Below are positions 8,834-19,671 of a stretch of DNA of 64,000 nucleotides, in pieces. Source of the stretch: Pseudaquabacterium inlustre (GTDB lineage Bacteria > Pseudomonadota > Gammaproteobacteria > Burkholderiales > Burkholderiaceae_C); assembly GCF_038066595.1 (NCBI RefSeq), contig NZ_JBBUTH010000003.1, forward strand, positions 372,001 through 436,000, in the 5' to 3' direction. How positions within the stretch are numbered: the stretch's first letter is position 1; every line of letters starts with the position of its first letter. Under the pieces are notes generated by a model, which was not told where the DNA came from, searched no databases, and was given only the letters and a program-made list of their open reading frames with translations. The translations under genes were made by a program, and so were the position numbers.

Positions 8834-10627
8834 ATGCAAGAAGAACGCGCACTGCGTGCCCTGATCGATGACGCCAAGCACGGCCGCCAGACGCGGCGTG
8901 ACGTGATCCGCCAGATGGTGGGCCTGGGCCTCACCGCACCGATGGCCTCGATGCTGCTGATGCACGAAGGCGTGGCGCAAAGCCTCAAGCCGGCGCCGTA
9001 CAAGCCCACCAAGCGCGGTGGCGGCGGCACGCTGAAGGCGCTGTGGTGGCAGGGCACCACGCTGCTGCAGCCGCACTTCGCCAACGGCACGAAGGACCAG
9101 GAAGGCTCGCGCATCTTCTACGAGCCGCTGGCCGTGTGGGATGGCGAGGGCAACCTGGTGCCGGTGCTGGCGGCCGAGATCCCCACCAAGGAGAACGGCG
9201 GCCTGCTCGAAGGTGGCAAGGTGGTGCGCTGGCGCCTGAAGAAGGGCGTGACCTGGCACGACGGCAAGCCCTTCACCGCCGACGACTGCGTCTTCACCTG
9301 GGAGTACGCGCGCGACCCGGCCACCGCGGCCGTGACCCTGGGCGTCTACAAGGACGTCACCGTGGTCAAGGTCGACGAGCACACCATCCTGGTCACCTTC
9401 CCCAAGCCCACGCCGTTCTGGGCCACGGCCTTCGTGGCCGCCGAGGGCATGGTGATTCCCAAGCATGTGTTCGGCCCCTACATCGGCGCCAAGTCGCGCG
9501 AGGCACCGGGCAACCTGAAGCCGGTGGGCACCGGCCCGTACAAGTTCGTCGATTTCAAGCCGGGCGACATGGTGCGAGGCGAGATCAACAAGAACTACCA
9601 CGAGGCCAACAAGCCCTTCTTCGACGCCATCGAGATGAAGGGCGGCGGCGATGCCGTGTCGGCCGCACGTGCCGTGCTGCAGACCGGCGAGTACGACTAC
9701 GCCTGGAACCTGCAGGTCGAGGACGAGGTGCTCAAGCGCCTGGAGGCCGGCGGCAAGGGCAAGGCGCACATCGTGCCGTCGGGCGACATCGAGTTCATCC
9801 AGCTCAACATCACCGACCCGGTGGCCGAGGTGGACGGCGAGCGCTCCAGCACCAAGACCAAGCACTTCGCGTTCAGTGATCCGGCCGTGCGCGAGGCCAT
9901 GACCTACCTGGCCGACCGCAAGAGCATCCAGGAGTTCATCTACGGCCGCACCGGCGTGGCCACCAGCAACTTCCTGAACAACCCGCCGCGCTTCCGCTCG
10001 CCCAACACCAAGTTCGAGTTCAACGTCGACAAGGCCAATGCGCTGCTCGAGGCGGCGGGCTGGAAGAAGGGCAGCGACGGCATCCGCGAGAAGGGCGGCA
10101 AGAAGCTCAAGCTGGTGTTCCAGACCTCGGTGAACGCACTGCGCCAGAAGGAGCAGGCGGTGATCAAGCAGGGCTGCCAGAAGGCCGGCGTCGACCTCGA
10201 GCTGAAGTCGGTCACCGCCAGCGTGTTCTTCTCGTCCGACGTGGCCAACCCCGACACCTACGGGAAGTTCTACGCCGACATGCAGATGTACACCACGACG
10301 CAGACCCAGCCCGACCCCGAGCGTTTCATGGACCAGTACCTCACGCGCGAGATCTCGTCCAAGGTCAACAAGTGGGCCGGCCGCAACATCTGCCGCTACA
10401 GCAACCCCGAGTACGACAAGACCTACCAGGCCGCCGAGAGCGAACTGGACGTGGCCAAGCGCACGGCCATGTTCATCAAGCTCAACGACCTGCCGGTCAA
10501 CGACAAGGTCATCATCCCGCTGATCAGCCGTCCGCGCGTGCGTGGCGCGAACCTGAAGCTGGTGACCAGCCTGACCGGCTGGGACCTGGACTTCTCGCTG
10601 CTGCAAAACTGGTATCGCGAAGCTTGA
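8834..10627 (+). CDS. Dipeptide/oligopeptide-type ABC transporter substrate-binding protein (family 5)
   Basis: 597-residue periplasmic binding protein of the SBP_bac_5 family, somewhat longer than DppA (about 535). The N-terminus (QTRRDVIRQMVGLGLTAP) has a twin arginine followed by a hydrophobic stretch and SQS-like cleavage region, suggesting Tat export. Family signatures include VPVLAAEIPT, WRLKKGVTWHDGKPFTADDCVFTW, PVGTGPYKFVDFKPG and, near the end, a long segment typical of peptide binders. It heads a five-gene operon with two permeases and two ATPases. The start ATG 8834 follows GGAGAACAGCC. Peptides are the default substrate; nickel, glutathione or opines are also seen in this family. 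Confidence 0.85.
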   Translation: MQEERALRALIDDAKHGRQTRRDVIRQMVGLGLTAPMASMLLMHEGVAQSLKPAPYKPTKRGGGGTLKALWWQGTTLLQPHFANGTKDQEGSRIFYEPLAVWDGEGNLVPVLAAEIPTKENGGLLEGGKVVRWRLKKGVTWHDGKPFTADDCVFTWEYARDPATAAVTLGVYKDVTVVKVDEHTILVTFPKPTPFWATAFVAAEGMVIPKHVFGPYIGAKSREAPGNLKPVGTGPYKFVDFKPGDMVRGEINKNYHEANKPFFDAIEMKGGGDAVSAARAVLQTGEYDYAWNLQVEDEVLKRLEAGGKGKAHIVPSGDIEFIQLNITDPVAEVDGERSSTKTKHFAFSDPAVREAMTYLADRKSIQEFIYGRTGVATSNFLNNPPRFRSPNTKFEFNVDKANALLEAAGWKKGSDGIREKGGKKLKLVFQTSVNALRQKEQAVIKQGCQKAGVDLELKSVTASVFFSSDVANPDTYGKFYADMQMYTTTQTQPDPERFMDQYLTREISSKVNKWAGRNICRYSNPEYDKTYQAAESELDVAKRTAMFIKLNDLPVNDKVIIPLISRPRVRGANLKLVTSLTGWDLDFSLLQNWYREA

Positions 10628-10657
10628 TGTCGTCGTCGGTCTGATTGCTGATTTGCC

Positions 10658-11617
10658 GTGGGCCTCTACCTCCTGCGGCGCCTGCTGATTGCCCTGCCCA
10701 GCCTGCTGGGCATCAGCGTGGTGCTGTTCACTGTTCTTGCGCTGGCGCCGGGCGATCCGTTCGGCGAGCTGGCGCTCAATCCCAACGTCCCTGCCGAGGT
10801 GCGCGAAGCGCTGCGCAAGAAGTTCGGGCTCGATGACCCGATCTGGCAGCGCTACTTCCACTGGCTGGCGGCCATGCTGCATGGCGACTGGGGCTTCTCG
10901 TTCATCAGCCGGGTCGATGTCGACACGCTGATCTGGCAGCGCGTGCCGGTGACGCTGGCGGTGATCGGCGCCTCGCAGGTGCTGGCACTGTTGGTGGCGC
11001 TGCCGGTGGGCACGCTGGCGGCGATCAAGCCCTATTCGTGGTTCGACCGCATCGCCAGCACGCTGAGCTTCGTGGGCTTTTCGCTGCCCACGTTCTTCAC
11101 CGGCCTGCTGCTGATCCTGGTGTTCTCGATCAAGCTGGGCTGGCTGCCCTTCGTCTACCGCGCCGACATCGCCGCCACCGGCTGGCAGTGGTGGTGGGAG
11201 CACCTGCAGCAGTCGATCATGCCGATCGCCGTGCTGGGCCTGTTCCAGGGCGCCAGCTGGATGCGCTACGTGCGCTCGGCCGTGCTCGACGTGGTGCGCC
11301 TCGACCACGTGACCACGGCGCGCAGCAAGGGCCTGGCCGAGCGCGTGGTGGTGCTCAAGCACGTGGTGCGCAACGCGATGATCCCGGTGGTCACGCTGGT
11401 GGCGCTGCAGATGCCCGCGGTGTTCGGTGGCGCCATCGTCACCGAGCAGATCTTCCGCATCCCCGGCATCGGCAGCCTGCTGATCGACGCCATCCTGCGC
11501 AACGACACGCCGGTGATCATGGGCGTGACCTTCGTGTTCAGCTGCCTGGTGATCCTCTTCAACCTGATTGCCGATCTGCTGTATGGCTGGCTCGACCCCC
11601 GCATCTCCTTCCGCTGA
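10658..11617 (+). CDS. ABC transporter permease, DppB type
   Basis: 319-residue inner-membrane permease beginning at GTG 10658 (MGLYLLRRLLIALPSLLGIS), the typical DppB/OppB opening, 30 bases after the binding-protein gene. Six membrane segments, APGDPFGELA near residue 30, and the ATPase-docking loop ARSKGLAERVVVLKHVVRNA are visible, followed by EQIFRIPGIGSLLIDAI, which is highly typical of the family. It pairs with the DppC-type permease that overlaps its last 35 bases. Confidence 0.9.
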   Translation: MGLYLLRRLLIALPSLLGISVVLFTVLALAPGDPFGELALNPNVPAEVREALRKKFGLDDPIWQRYFHWLAAMLHGDWGFSFISRVDVDTLIWQRVPVTLAVIGASQVLALLVALPVGTLAAIKPYSWFDRIASTLSFVGFSLPTFFTGLLLILVFSIKLGWLPFVYRADIAATGWQWWWEHLQQSIMPIAVLGLFQGASWMRYVRSAVLDVVRLDHVTTARSKGLAERVVVLKHVVRNAMIPVVTLVALQMPAVFGGAIVTEQIFRIPGIGSLLIDAILRNDTPVIMGVTFVFSCLVILFNLIADLLYGWLDPRISFR

Positions 11618-12526
11618 CACCCCGGTCGCGGTGTCGGCGCGTCCCGCGCGCGGCACCTCACCCTGGCGCGACGCGGCGCGCCGCTTCGCCCGCCACCGCA
11701 TGGCGCTGATCAGCCTGTTCACGCTGGGCCTGATGGTGCTGGCCGTGCTGCTGGGCCCGATGGTCTGGAAGGTGGCGATCAACGACATCGACTTCAGCGC
11801 CCGCAACGCGCTGCCCAGCGCCGCGCACCCGATGGGCACCGACGACCTGGGGCAGGACATCCTGGCCCGCGTGCTGTACGGCGGGCGCATCTCGCTGGCC
11901 GTGGGCCTGGCGGCCATGGCCATGGCCATGGTGGTGGGCGTGCTGGTGGGTGCGCTGGCCGGCGTGTCGCGCGGCTGGGTGGATGCCGCGCTGATGTGGC
12001 TGACCGACCTGTTCCTCAGCCTGCCGCAGCTGCCGCTGCTGCTGCTGGTGATCTACCTGTTCCGCGACAGCCTGAAGGCCGCCTTCGGCCCCGAGGTGGG
12101 CGTGTTCATCCTGATCGTGCTGGTGGTCGGAGGCTTTCGCTGGATGCCGGTGGCGCGGCTGGTGCGGGCGCAGTTCTTCTCGCTGCGCGAGAAGGAGTTC
12201 GTCGAGGCGGCGCGGGCGCTGGGCGCCAGCACCTCGCGCCAGGTGTTCCGCCACATCCTGCCCAATGCGCTGGGCCCGGTGATCGTCGCCGGCACCATCG
12301 ACGTGGCCGCCGCCATCATTGCCGAGAGCACGCTGAGCTTCCTGGGCCTGGGCTTCCCGCCCGACATCCCCACCTGGGGCCGCATCCTGTTCGACGCCAA
12401 GGACTACCTCGACATCGCGCCGCACTGGGCGCTGTTCCCGGGCCTGGCGATCTTCCTCACGGTGCTGACGATCAACTTCGTGGGCGATGGCCTGCGTGAC
12501 GCGCTGGATCCGCGCAAGGTTCTCTG

Positions 12527-12527
<1 letters not shown>
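11583..12527 (+). CDS. ABC transporter permease, DppC type
   Basis: 314-residue permease of the DppC/OppC class. An N-terminal OppC segment (WRDAARRFARHRMALISL) precedes the first membrane helix, then HPMGTDDLGQDILARVLYGGRISL and EAARALGASTSRQVFRHILPN, which is the ATPase-contact loop. It ends in DALDPRKVL, as these proteins usually do. Start ATG 11583 lies inside the end of the preceding permease gene (35-base overlap), implying translational coupling; a later start at ATG 11700 would remove the OppC N-terminal segment. Its stop overlaps the next start by one base (TGATG). Confidence 0.9.
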
Positions 12528-14478
<1,951 letters not shown>

Positions 14479-14482
14479 GGCC

Positions 14483-15391
14483 GTGGCCCGGTGGCGGGCG
14501 GCCCTGCGGGTGCTGGCGGCATGCTGCTCGCTGGCCCTGCCGGTGGCCGCGCCCTCGGCGGCCGATGTCTCGACAGCCGCTGCGCCCGCCAGTGCGCCGG
14601 CGTCGGCAGGCGAGGTGGCCGCTCATTTCGCGCGCGAGGTGCCGCGCCGCCTGGCCGTTCCGCCCGAGGCGCAGGCGCGCTACCTGGCCCTGCTGCAACA
14701 GGCGCTGGACGGCGCCGGCCTGACCGATCTGCCGCCGCAGCACCTGCTGCTGGTGGACCGCAGCCCGCAGGTGCAGATGCTGGCGGTGCTGCTGCGGGCG
14801 CCCGATGCCGCGGGCGCCGTCACCTGGCACTGGATCGGCGCCACCCCGGTGTCCACCGGCCGGGTGGGCAGCTTCGACCATTTCCGCACGCCGCTGGGCG
14901 TGTTCGCGCACACCCTGGCCAACCCGGACTTCCGCGCCGAGGGCACGTTCAACGAGAACGGCATCCGCGGCTATGGCGTGAAGGGCATGCGCGTGTTCGA
15001 CTTCGGCTGGGCGCAGGCCGAGCGCGGCTGGGGTGGTGGTGGCCTGGGGCAGATGCGCCTGCAGATGCACGCCACCGATCCCGACAAGCTGGAACAGCGC
15101 CTGGGCCGAGTCGACTCCAAGGGCTGCGTGCGCATCCCGGCGGCGCTGAACCAATGGCTTGACCGCCATGCCGTGCTGGACGCCGACTACCTGCAGGCCA
15201 TGGCCAGCGGCCACCCCGGCAAGGCCGCCTGGGTGCTGCGGCCTGACCGCGAGCCGCTGCCCTGGCCGGGGCGCTGGCTGGTGATCGTGGATTCGGCCAC
15301 CGTCACCCGTCCGGCCTGGGCCCTGCCGCCGGCGCCGGCCGGTGCACCCACGCTGCGCCAGGCGGCACTGGCCGGCCGCGGCGTCTGCTGA
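14483..15391 (+). CDS. L,D-transpeptidase (YkuD) family, periplasmic
   Basis: 302-residue protein starting at GTG 14483, with a signal peptide (RWRAALRVLAACCSLALPVAAPSAA). Such enzymes cross-link peptidoglycan through meso-diaminopimelate or attach proteins to it. The YkuD catalytic region is seen as MHATDP followed by LGRVDSKGCVRIP, giving catalytic Cys215 (numbered from the GTG) and its His and Arg partners. The central segment GSFDHFRTPLGVFAHT fits the family. There is no PG-binding or LysM domain. It sits four bases after the dppF-type gene, so it may ride on the peptide importer operon, which would fit uptake of cell-wall peptides, though that is only suggestive. Confidence 0.75.
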   Translation: MARWRAALRVLAACCSLALPVAAPSAADVSTAAAPASAPASAGEVAAHFAREVPRRLAVPPEAQARYLALLQQALDGAGLTDLPPQHLLLVDRSPQVQMLAVLLRAPDAAGAVTWHWIGATPVSTGRVGSFDHFRTPLGVFAHTLANPDFRAEGTFNENGIRGYGVKGMRVFDFGWAQAERGWGGGGLGQMRLQMHATDPDKLEQRLGRVDSKGCVRIPAALNQWLDRHAVLDADYLQAMASGHPGKAAWVLRPDREPLPWPGRWLVIVDSATVTRPAWALPPAPAGAPTLRQAALAGRGVC

Positions 15392-15517
15392 TCCTGCCGG
15401 ACGGTCCGGCCAGCGGCGATGGGCGCTGCGCGTCTGCCCGCCTGGCCCGCGGTCGAACCGACGACGTGTCGCAGCCGGGCCATGACCACAGCCCGTTGCC
15501 TGGCACCGACGTTTAGG

Positions 15518-15531
15518 TGGAAACGATTACA
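15518..15531. promoter_or_regulatory. LacI-family operator, distal site
   Basis: TGGAAACGATTACA, a 14-base site with the central CG typical of LacI/GalR-family operators. It shares TGGAA-CG-TTACA bases with the proximal site 43 bases downstream, about four helical turns, which would let one tetramer or two dimers bind the same face. It is probably an autoregulatory operator for the operon beginning at 15600. Confidence 0.65.
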
Positions 15532-15552
15532 TACGCCTGCGGTCTGCTCGTC

Positions 15553-15574
15553 TGTAATCGTGGAACCGTTTACA
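15553..15574. promoter_or_regulatory. LacI-family operator, proximal site
   Basis: TGGAACCGTTTACA at 15561-15574, which also forms a wider inverted repeat: TGTAATCG (15553-15560), six bases, CGTTTACA (15567-15574), with one mismatch between arms. It ends 26 bases before the regulator's start codon, where bound protein would block RNA polymerase. Confidence 0.65.
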
Positions 15575-15599
15575 TGGCGTTCCACCGCTGCCCGTCACC

Positions 15600-16727
15600 A
15601 TGCCTGCCACGATCAAGGACGTTGCCCGCGCCGCCGGCGTGTCGGTGGCCACCGTGTCGCGGGCCATGAACGGCCACAGCAACGTGCTGCCCGACACGCG
15701 CGAGCGCATCCTGGCGGTGGCCCGCGAGCTGCGCTTCACGCCCTCGGGCGCGGCCCGCAGCCTGATCATGCGGCGCACCGAGACGGTGGGCGCGCTGCTG
15801 CCCGACCTGCACGGCGAGTACTTCTCCGAGCTGATCCGCGGCATCGACCAGGCGGCCCGCGCGCGCGGCCTGCACCTGCTGGTGAGCGGCTCGCATGGCG
15901 ATGCGGGCGAGGCCGCTGCGGCGCTGCGTGCGATGGCCGGCCGGGTGGACGGCGTGCTGATCATGGCGCCGCAGGCCGACGCCGACGCGCTGCTGGAGCA
16001 CCTGGCGCCCAACCTGCCCACCGTGCTGCTGAACTCCCCCGGCTCCGCCGCCCACGGGGGCACGCTGGCGGGCGGCCTGCCCAGCTTCGCGATCGACAAC
16101 GTCGATGGCGGTCGCCGCATGACGGCCCACCTGGCGGCGCAGGGCCGGCGGCGCATCGCCTTCATCGGCGGGCCTGCCGCCAACCACGAGGCCCAGGCCC
16201 GGCGCCAGGGCTACCGCGAGGCCCTGACCGCGCTGCCGCGGCCGCAGGCGCCGATCGAGTACGCCGGTGACTTCACCGAGGCGGCGGGCCGGGCCGTGGG
16301 CCAGCAGATCGCGGCCATGGCCGCGGCACGCCGGCCCGATGCGGTGTTCGCCGCCAACGACATGATGGCCATCGGCTGCCTGGTGGCGCTGGCCGAGGCC
16401 GGCATCGCGGTGCCGGGCGAGGTGGCGCTGGGCGGCTTCGACGACATCCCGATCGCGCGCTACGTCACGCCGCCGCTGTCCACCGTGCATGTGCCGATCG
16501 CCGAGCTGGGCGCCGCGGCGCTGGCGGCGCTGGCCGATGCGGTGGAGGCCGGTGCCGGCGATGACGCCGATGCCCTCGCAACCGACGCGCCGCGTGTGCT
16601 CCCCCCCGCGCCGCGCCAGGTGCTGCCGGTCACGCTGGTGGCCCGGCGCTCGTCGGGCGATCCGGCGCCCGACCCTGTTCCACAGACCAGACGCGCCAGC
16701 AGGCGCGCGAGCCCTCCCAAGACCTGA
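15600..16727 (+). CDS. LacI-family transcriptional regulator of the glycan operon
   Basis: 375-residue repressor. The first 50 residues are a canonical LacI helix-turn-helix with hinge (IKDVARAAGVSVATVSRAMN). The rest is a periplasmic-binding-protein-like effector domain with VGALLPDLHGEYFSELIRGID, FAIDNVDGGRRMTAHL, FAANDMMAIGCLVAL and GGFDDIPIARYVTPPLSTV. It would bind the two operators just upstream and release them when an oligosaccharide or its breakdown product binds. It is the first gene of the operon, 25 bases before the receptor gene, so it probably controls itself as well as the eight following genes. The C-terminal 40 residues are proline/arginine-rich and unlikely to be structured. 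Confidence 0.9.
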   Translation: MPATIKDVARAAGVSVATVSRAMNGHSNVLPDTRERILAVARELRFTPSGAARSLIMRRTETVGALLPDLHGEYFSELIRGIDQAARARGLHLLVSGSHGDAGEAAAALRAMAGRVDGVLIMAPQADADALLEHLAPNLPTVLLNSPGSAAHGGTLAGGLPSFAIDNVDGGRRMTAHLAAQGRRRIAFIGGPAANHEAQARRQGYREALTALPRPQAPIEYAGDFTEAAGRAVGQQIAAMAAARRPDAVFAANDMMAIGCLVALAEAGIAVPGEVALGGFDDIPIARYVTPPLSTVHVPIAELGAAALAALADAVEAGAGDDADALATDAPRVLPPAPRQVLPVTLVARRSSGDPAPDPVPQTRRASRRASPPKT

Positions 16728-16752
16728 CGCCCATTCGTAGAAGGAGACACGC

Positions 16753-19671
16753 ATGAAGCCCCGACATCATCTTGCGCTCAGCCTGCTGGCGGCCGCGGCG
16801 CTGACCGTGCTGGGCCTGCCCGCACAGGCCCAGCTCGCCACCGCCACGCTCAAGGGCCAGGTGCACACCGCCAGCGGCGCCACCGCCAAGGGCGATCTGC
16901 TGGTCATCGCGCTGAACCGCGACACCGGCGCCACCTACCGCACCACCACCCGCAACGACGGCAGCTACACGCTGGTGGGCCTGGCCCCCGGCGCGTACTC
17001 CATCCGCATCAGCGCCGACAACGGCACGGTGGTCTCCGAGGTGATCCTGCTGCAGGTGGGCGAGACCGCCTCGCTGGACCTGGCGCTGGGCGCCAACCAG
17101 CAGGTCACCATCACCGGCACGGTGCAGCGCAAGGACGTGCGCACCTCCGAGGTCGGCACCAACGTCTCGCGCAAGATGATCGAGGCGCTGCCGCAGGTCA
17201 CGCGCAACTTCCTCAGCTCGGCCGATCTGGCGCCCGGCGTGCGCTTCGAGACCGATGCCGGTGGCAACACCCGCCTGCGCGGTGGTGCGCAGAACCAGGA
17301 CGCGGTCAACGTCTACATCGACGGCATGGGCCAGAAGAACAACATCCTGCGCGGCGGCCTGGCCGGGCAGGACACCAGCGAGGGCAACCCCTTTCCGCAG
17401 AGCGCCATCGCCGAATACAAGGTGCTGACGCAGAACTACAAGGCCGAGCTCGAGCAGGTGAGCTCGGCCGCCATCACCGCCATCACCAAGAGCGGCACCA
17501 ACAAGCTGCAGGGCGAGGCCTACGTCAACCGCCTGGGCAGCAACACCCGCGCCTACAGCCCGGTGGAGCGCGAGGCCGAGGCCGGTGGCACGCCGCGGCC
17601 GTCGTTCGAGCAGATGGAGTACGGCTTCAACCTGGGCGGCGCCATCACGCCCGACACGCTGCACTACTTCCTGGCCTACGACGGCAAGTCGATCGACCGG
17701 CCCAAGCAGATCGTCGGCCGCAATTTCGACAAGTACCCCGGCAGCCCGGGCATCGTGGCCGGCCTGGCCGGCCAGCGCGGCGGCTTCGTGCAGCGCTTCG
17801 ACGAGCACCTGCTGTTCGGCAAGCTCAACGCCAACCTCAGCGACGAGCAGCGCCTGGAGTTCAGCTTCAAGCTGCGCCAGGAAGACAGCTACAAGCTCGA
17901 GAGCGACATCGCCACGCCGCGTTCGGCGCTGAACAACAACAACGACGAGACGCGGCTGGACCTGAAGCACGAGTGGGCGCGCGGCAACTGGCTCAACGAG
18001 GCCCGCGTGGCCTATGAAAGCTCGCGCTGGAACCCGAAGTCGGACGCCTCCGATCCGCTGGTGCGCTACAAGTACTCGCCCAGCAACGAGATCCGCAACA
18101 TCCAGGACCTGATGACCGACGGCGGCTCGCCCAATGCGCAGGACCGCAAGCAAAGCGGCTGGACGCTGAAGAACGACCTCACCTTCACCGGCCTGCGCGG
18201 CCATGTGGTCAAGGGCGGCGCGCAGTGGAAGGCCATGGACTACACGCTGGGTGGCACCGCCTTCCGCGTGGATGCGGTCGACGTGGTGGTCGACAGCACG
18301 ACCGGCCTGCCCTACTACAACGGCAACACCTGCACCGGCACCAACATCGCCAGCAACGGCCTCAGCAGCGACCAGTGCCGCATCACCCGCGCGATTCCCG
18401 CGGTGGATGCCAACTTCCGCAACAACCAGGTCGGCCTGTACCTGCAGGACGACTGGACGCTGTCGAAGCAGCTCGAAGTGAACCTCGGCCTGCGCTGGGA
18501 CTTCGAGGACAACATGCTGAACAACGGCTACGTGACGCCGGCCGACCGCGTGGCCGCGCTGAAGGGTCTGGACGGCCGCACCGTGGCCGGCATCACCGCG
18601 CCGGCCGGCCAGACCTATGCCCAGTCGCTGGCCAAGGGCGGCATCGCCATCGATGATTTCATCGCCACCGGCAGCAGCCGCAAGTCGTACAAGGGCGCGC
18701 TGGCGCCGCGCGTAGGCGCCAGCTACGACCTCAGCGGCGACAAGGCCACGGTGCTGTTCGGCGGCTATGGCCGCAGCTACGACCGCACCATGGCCAACCA
18801 TGCGCTCGACGAACTGCAGAAGAACAAGCAGACCGGCGGCGAGATCTGGCTGATGCGCAACGACATGAAGATGCCCTACGCCGACCAGTTCAGCCTGGGC
18901 GTGCGGCAGGCCGTGCGCGCGTGGAACGTCGAGCTGACCTACAGCGACATCCATGCCAAGAACCAGTTCGTCTGGTACGGCGGCAACCGCGACCCCAACG
19001 GCGGCTACGGCACGCAGAGCCCGATCGATCCGCTGTGGGGCGGGCCGAACGGCTTCGGCACGCTGATCCTGGGCGACACGGTGGGCGAGAACCGCGCGAA
19101 GTCGGTGTTCGTCAAGGCCGACAAGCCCTACACGCTGGAGAGTGGCTGGACGGCCAGCGTGGCCTACACCTACACCGATGCGCGCACGACGCACAAGGAG
19201 TGGGACGACAACATCTTCGACTGGACCTACGGCCGCTCCACCCATGGCTGGAACCCGTCGAAGCTGACCGAGCGCCACCGCGTCGTGGCCGCCGGCATGA
19301 CCGACAGCCTGCTGCCCTGGGGGCTGCAGCTGTCGGGCAAGCTCACCTACGGCAGCGGCCTGCCGCGCCGCGTGACCAGTTGCGCCGCCGGCTGGGACAA
19401 GTGCGTGTACGTCAAGGCCGATGGCGACCGCTTCAACCAGGTGGACATGGGCATCGCCAAGGACGTGGTGGTGGGCCCGGGCCGGCTGCGCCTGCGCGTG
19501 GACATCCTGAACCTGTTCAACACCGCCAACTGGGGCTACTACGACGACTGGGGCGGCGGCCCCGGCAACCCGCAGAACGCCTATGGCGGCGACAACGCCA
19601 ACGTGGGCAAGCGCACCGGCCTGCGCGGCGACATGCGCACCGTGAAGCTGACGCTGGGCTACGCGTTCTGA
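16753..19671 (+). CDS. TonB-dependent outer-membrane receptor with N-terminal carboxypeptidase-regulatory domain
   Basis: 972-residue outer-membrane receptor. A signal peptide (LGLPAQAQ cleavage near residue 26) is followed by a carboxypeptidase-regulatory-like domain (about 28-110, ATLKGQVHTASGATAKGDLL and NDGSYTLVGLAPGAYSIRI). Next comes a plug domain (about 120-250, EALPQVTRNFLSSADLAPGVRF, LRGGAQNQDAVNVYIDGM). The rest is a long beta-barrel ending in the aromatic TLGYAF. These receptors bring oligosaccharides too big for porins across the outer membrane, powered by TonB. No SusD-like partner is present, as is usual for proteobacterial systems. GGAG ribosome site. Its stop overlaps the next start by one base (TGATG), tying it to the glycosidase gene. 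Confidence 0.9.
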   Translation: MKPRHHLALSLLAAAALTVLGLPAQAQLATATLKGQVHTASGATAKGDLLVIALNRDTGATYRTTTRNDGSYTLVGLAPGAYSIRISADNGTVVSEVILLQVGETASLDLALGANQQVTITGTVQRKDVRTSEVGTNVSRKMIEALPQVTRNFLSSADLAPGVRFETDAGGNTRLRGGAQNQDAVNVYIDGMGQKNNILRGGLAGQDTSEGNPFPQSAIAEYKVLTQNYKAELEQVSSAAITAITKSGTNKLQGEAYVNRLGSNTRAYSPVEREAEAGGTPRPSFEQMEYGFNLGGAITPDTLHYFLAYDGKSIDRPKQIVGRNFDKYPGSPGIVAGLAGQRGGFVQRFDEHLLFGKLNANLSDEQRLEFSFKLRQEDSYKLESDIATPRSALNNNNDETRLDLKHEWARGNWLNEARVAYESSRWNPKSDASDPLVRYKYSPSNEIRNIQDLMTDGGSPNAQDRKQSGWTLKNDLTFTGLRGHVVKGGAQWKAMDYTLGGTAFRVDAVDVVVDSTTGLPYYNGNTCTGTNIASNGLSSDQCRITRAIPAVDANFRNNQVGLYLQDDWTLSKQLEVNLGLRWDFEDNMLNNGYVTPADRVAALKGLDGRTVAGITAPAGQTYAQSLAKGGIAIDDFIATGSSRKSYKGALAPRVGASYDLSGDKATVLFGGYGRSYDRTMANHALDELQKNKQTGGEIWLMRNDMKMPYADQFSLGVRQAVRAWNVELTYSDIHAKNQFVWYGGNRDPNGGYGTQSPIDPLWGGPNGFGTLILGDTVGENRAKSVFVKADKPYTLESGWTASVAYTYTDARTTHKEWDDNIFDWTYGRSTHGWNPSKLTERHRVVAAGMTDSLLPWGLQLSGKLTYGSGLPRRVTSCAAGWDKCVYVKADGDRFNQVDMGIAKDVVVGPGRLRLRVDILNLFNTANWGYYDDWGGGPGNPQNAYGGDNANVGKRTGLRGDMRTVKLTLGYAF

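Noticed and set aside
8765..11929. Antisense frame of about 1050 codons over the peptide importer genes
   Set aside because: Low-complexity composition, no ribosome site, and it opposes three clear ABC genes.
15394..15412. CCGGA-CGG-TCCGG hairpin after the L,D-transpeptidase gene
   Set aside because: Five-base stem with a three-base loop and no T-rich tail; too weak to call a terminator.
16630..19278. Antisense frame of 882 codons over the TonB receptor gene
   Set aside because: Mirror of a GC-rich coding region; translated sequence is Val/Ala/His-rich without motifs.
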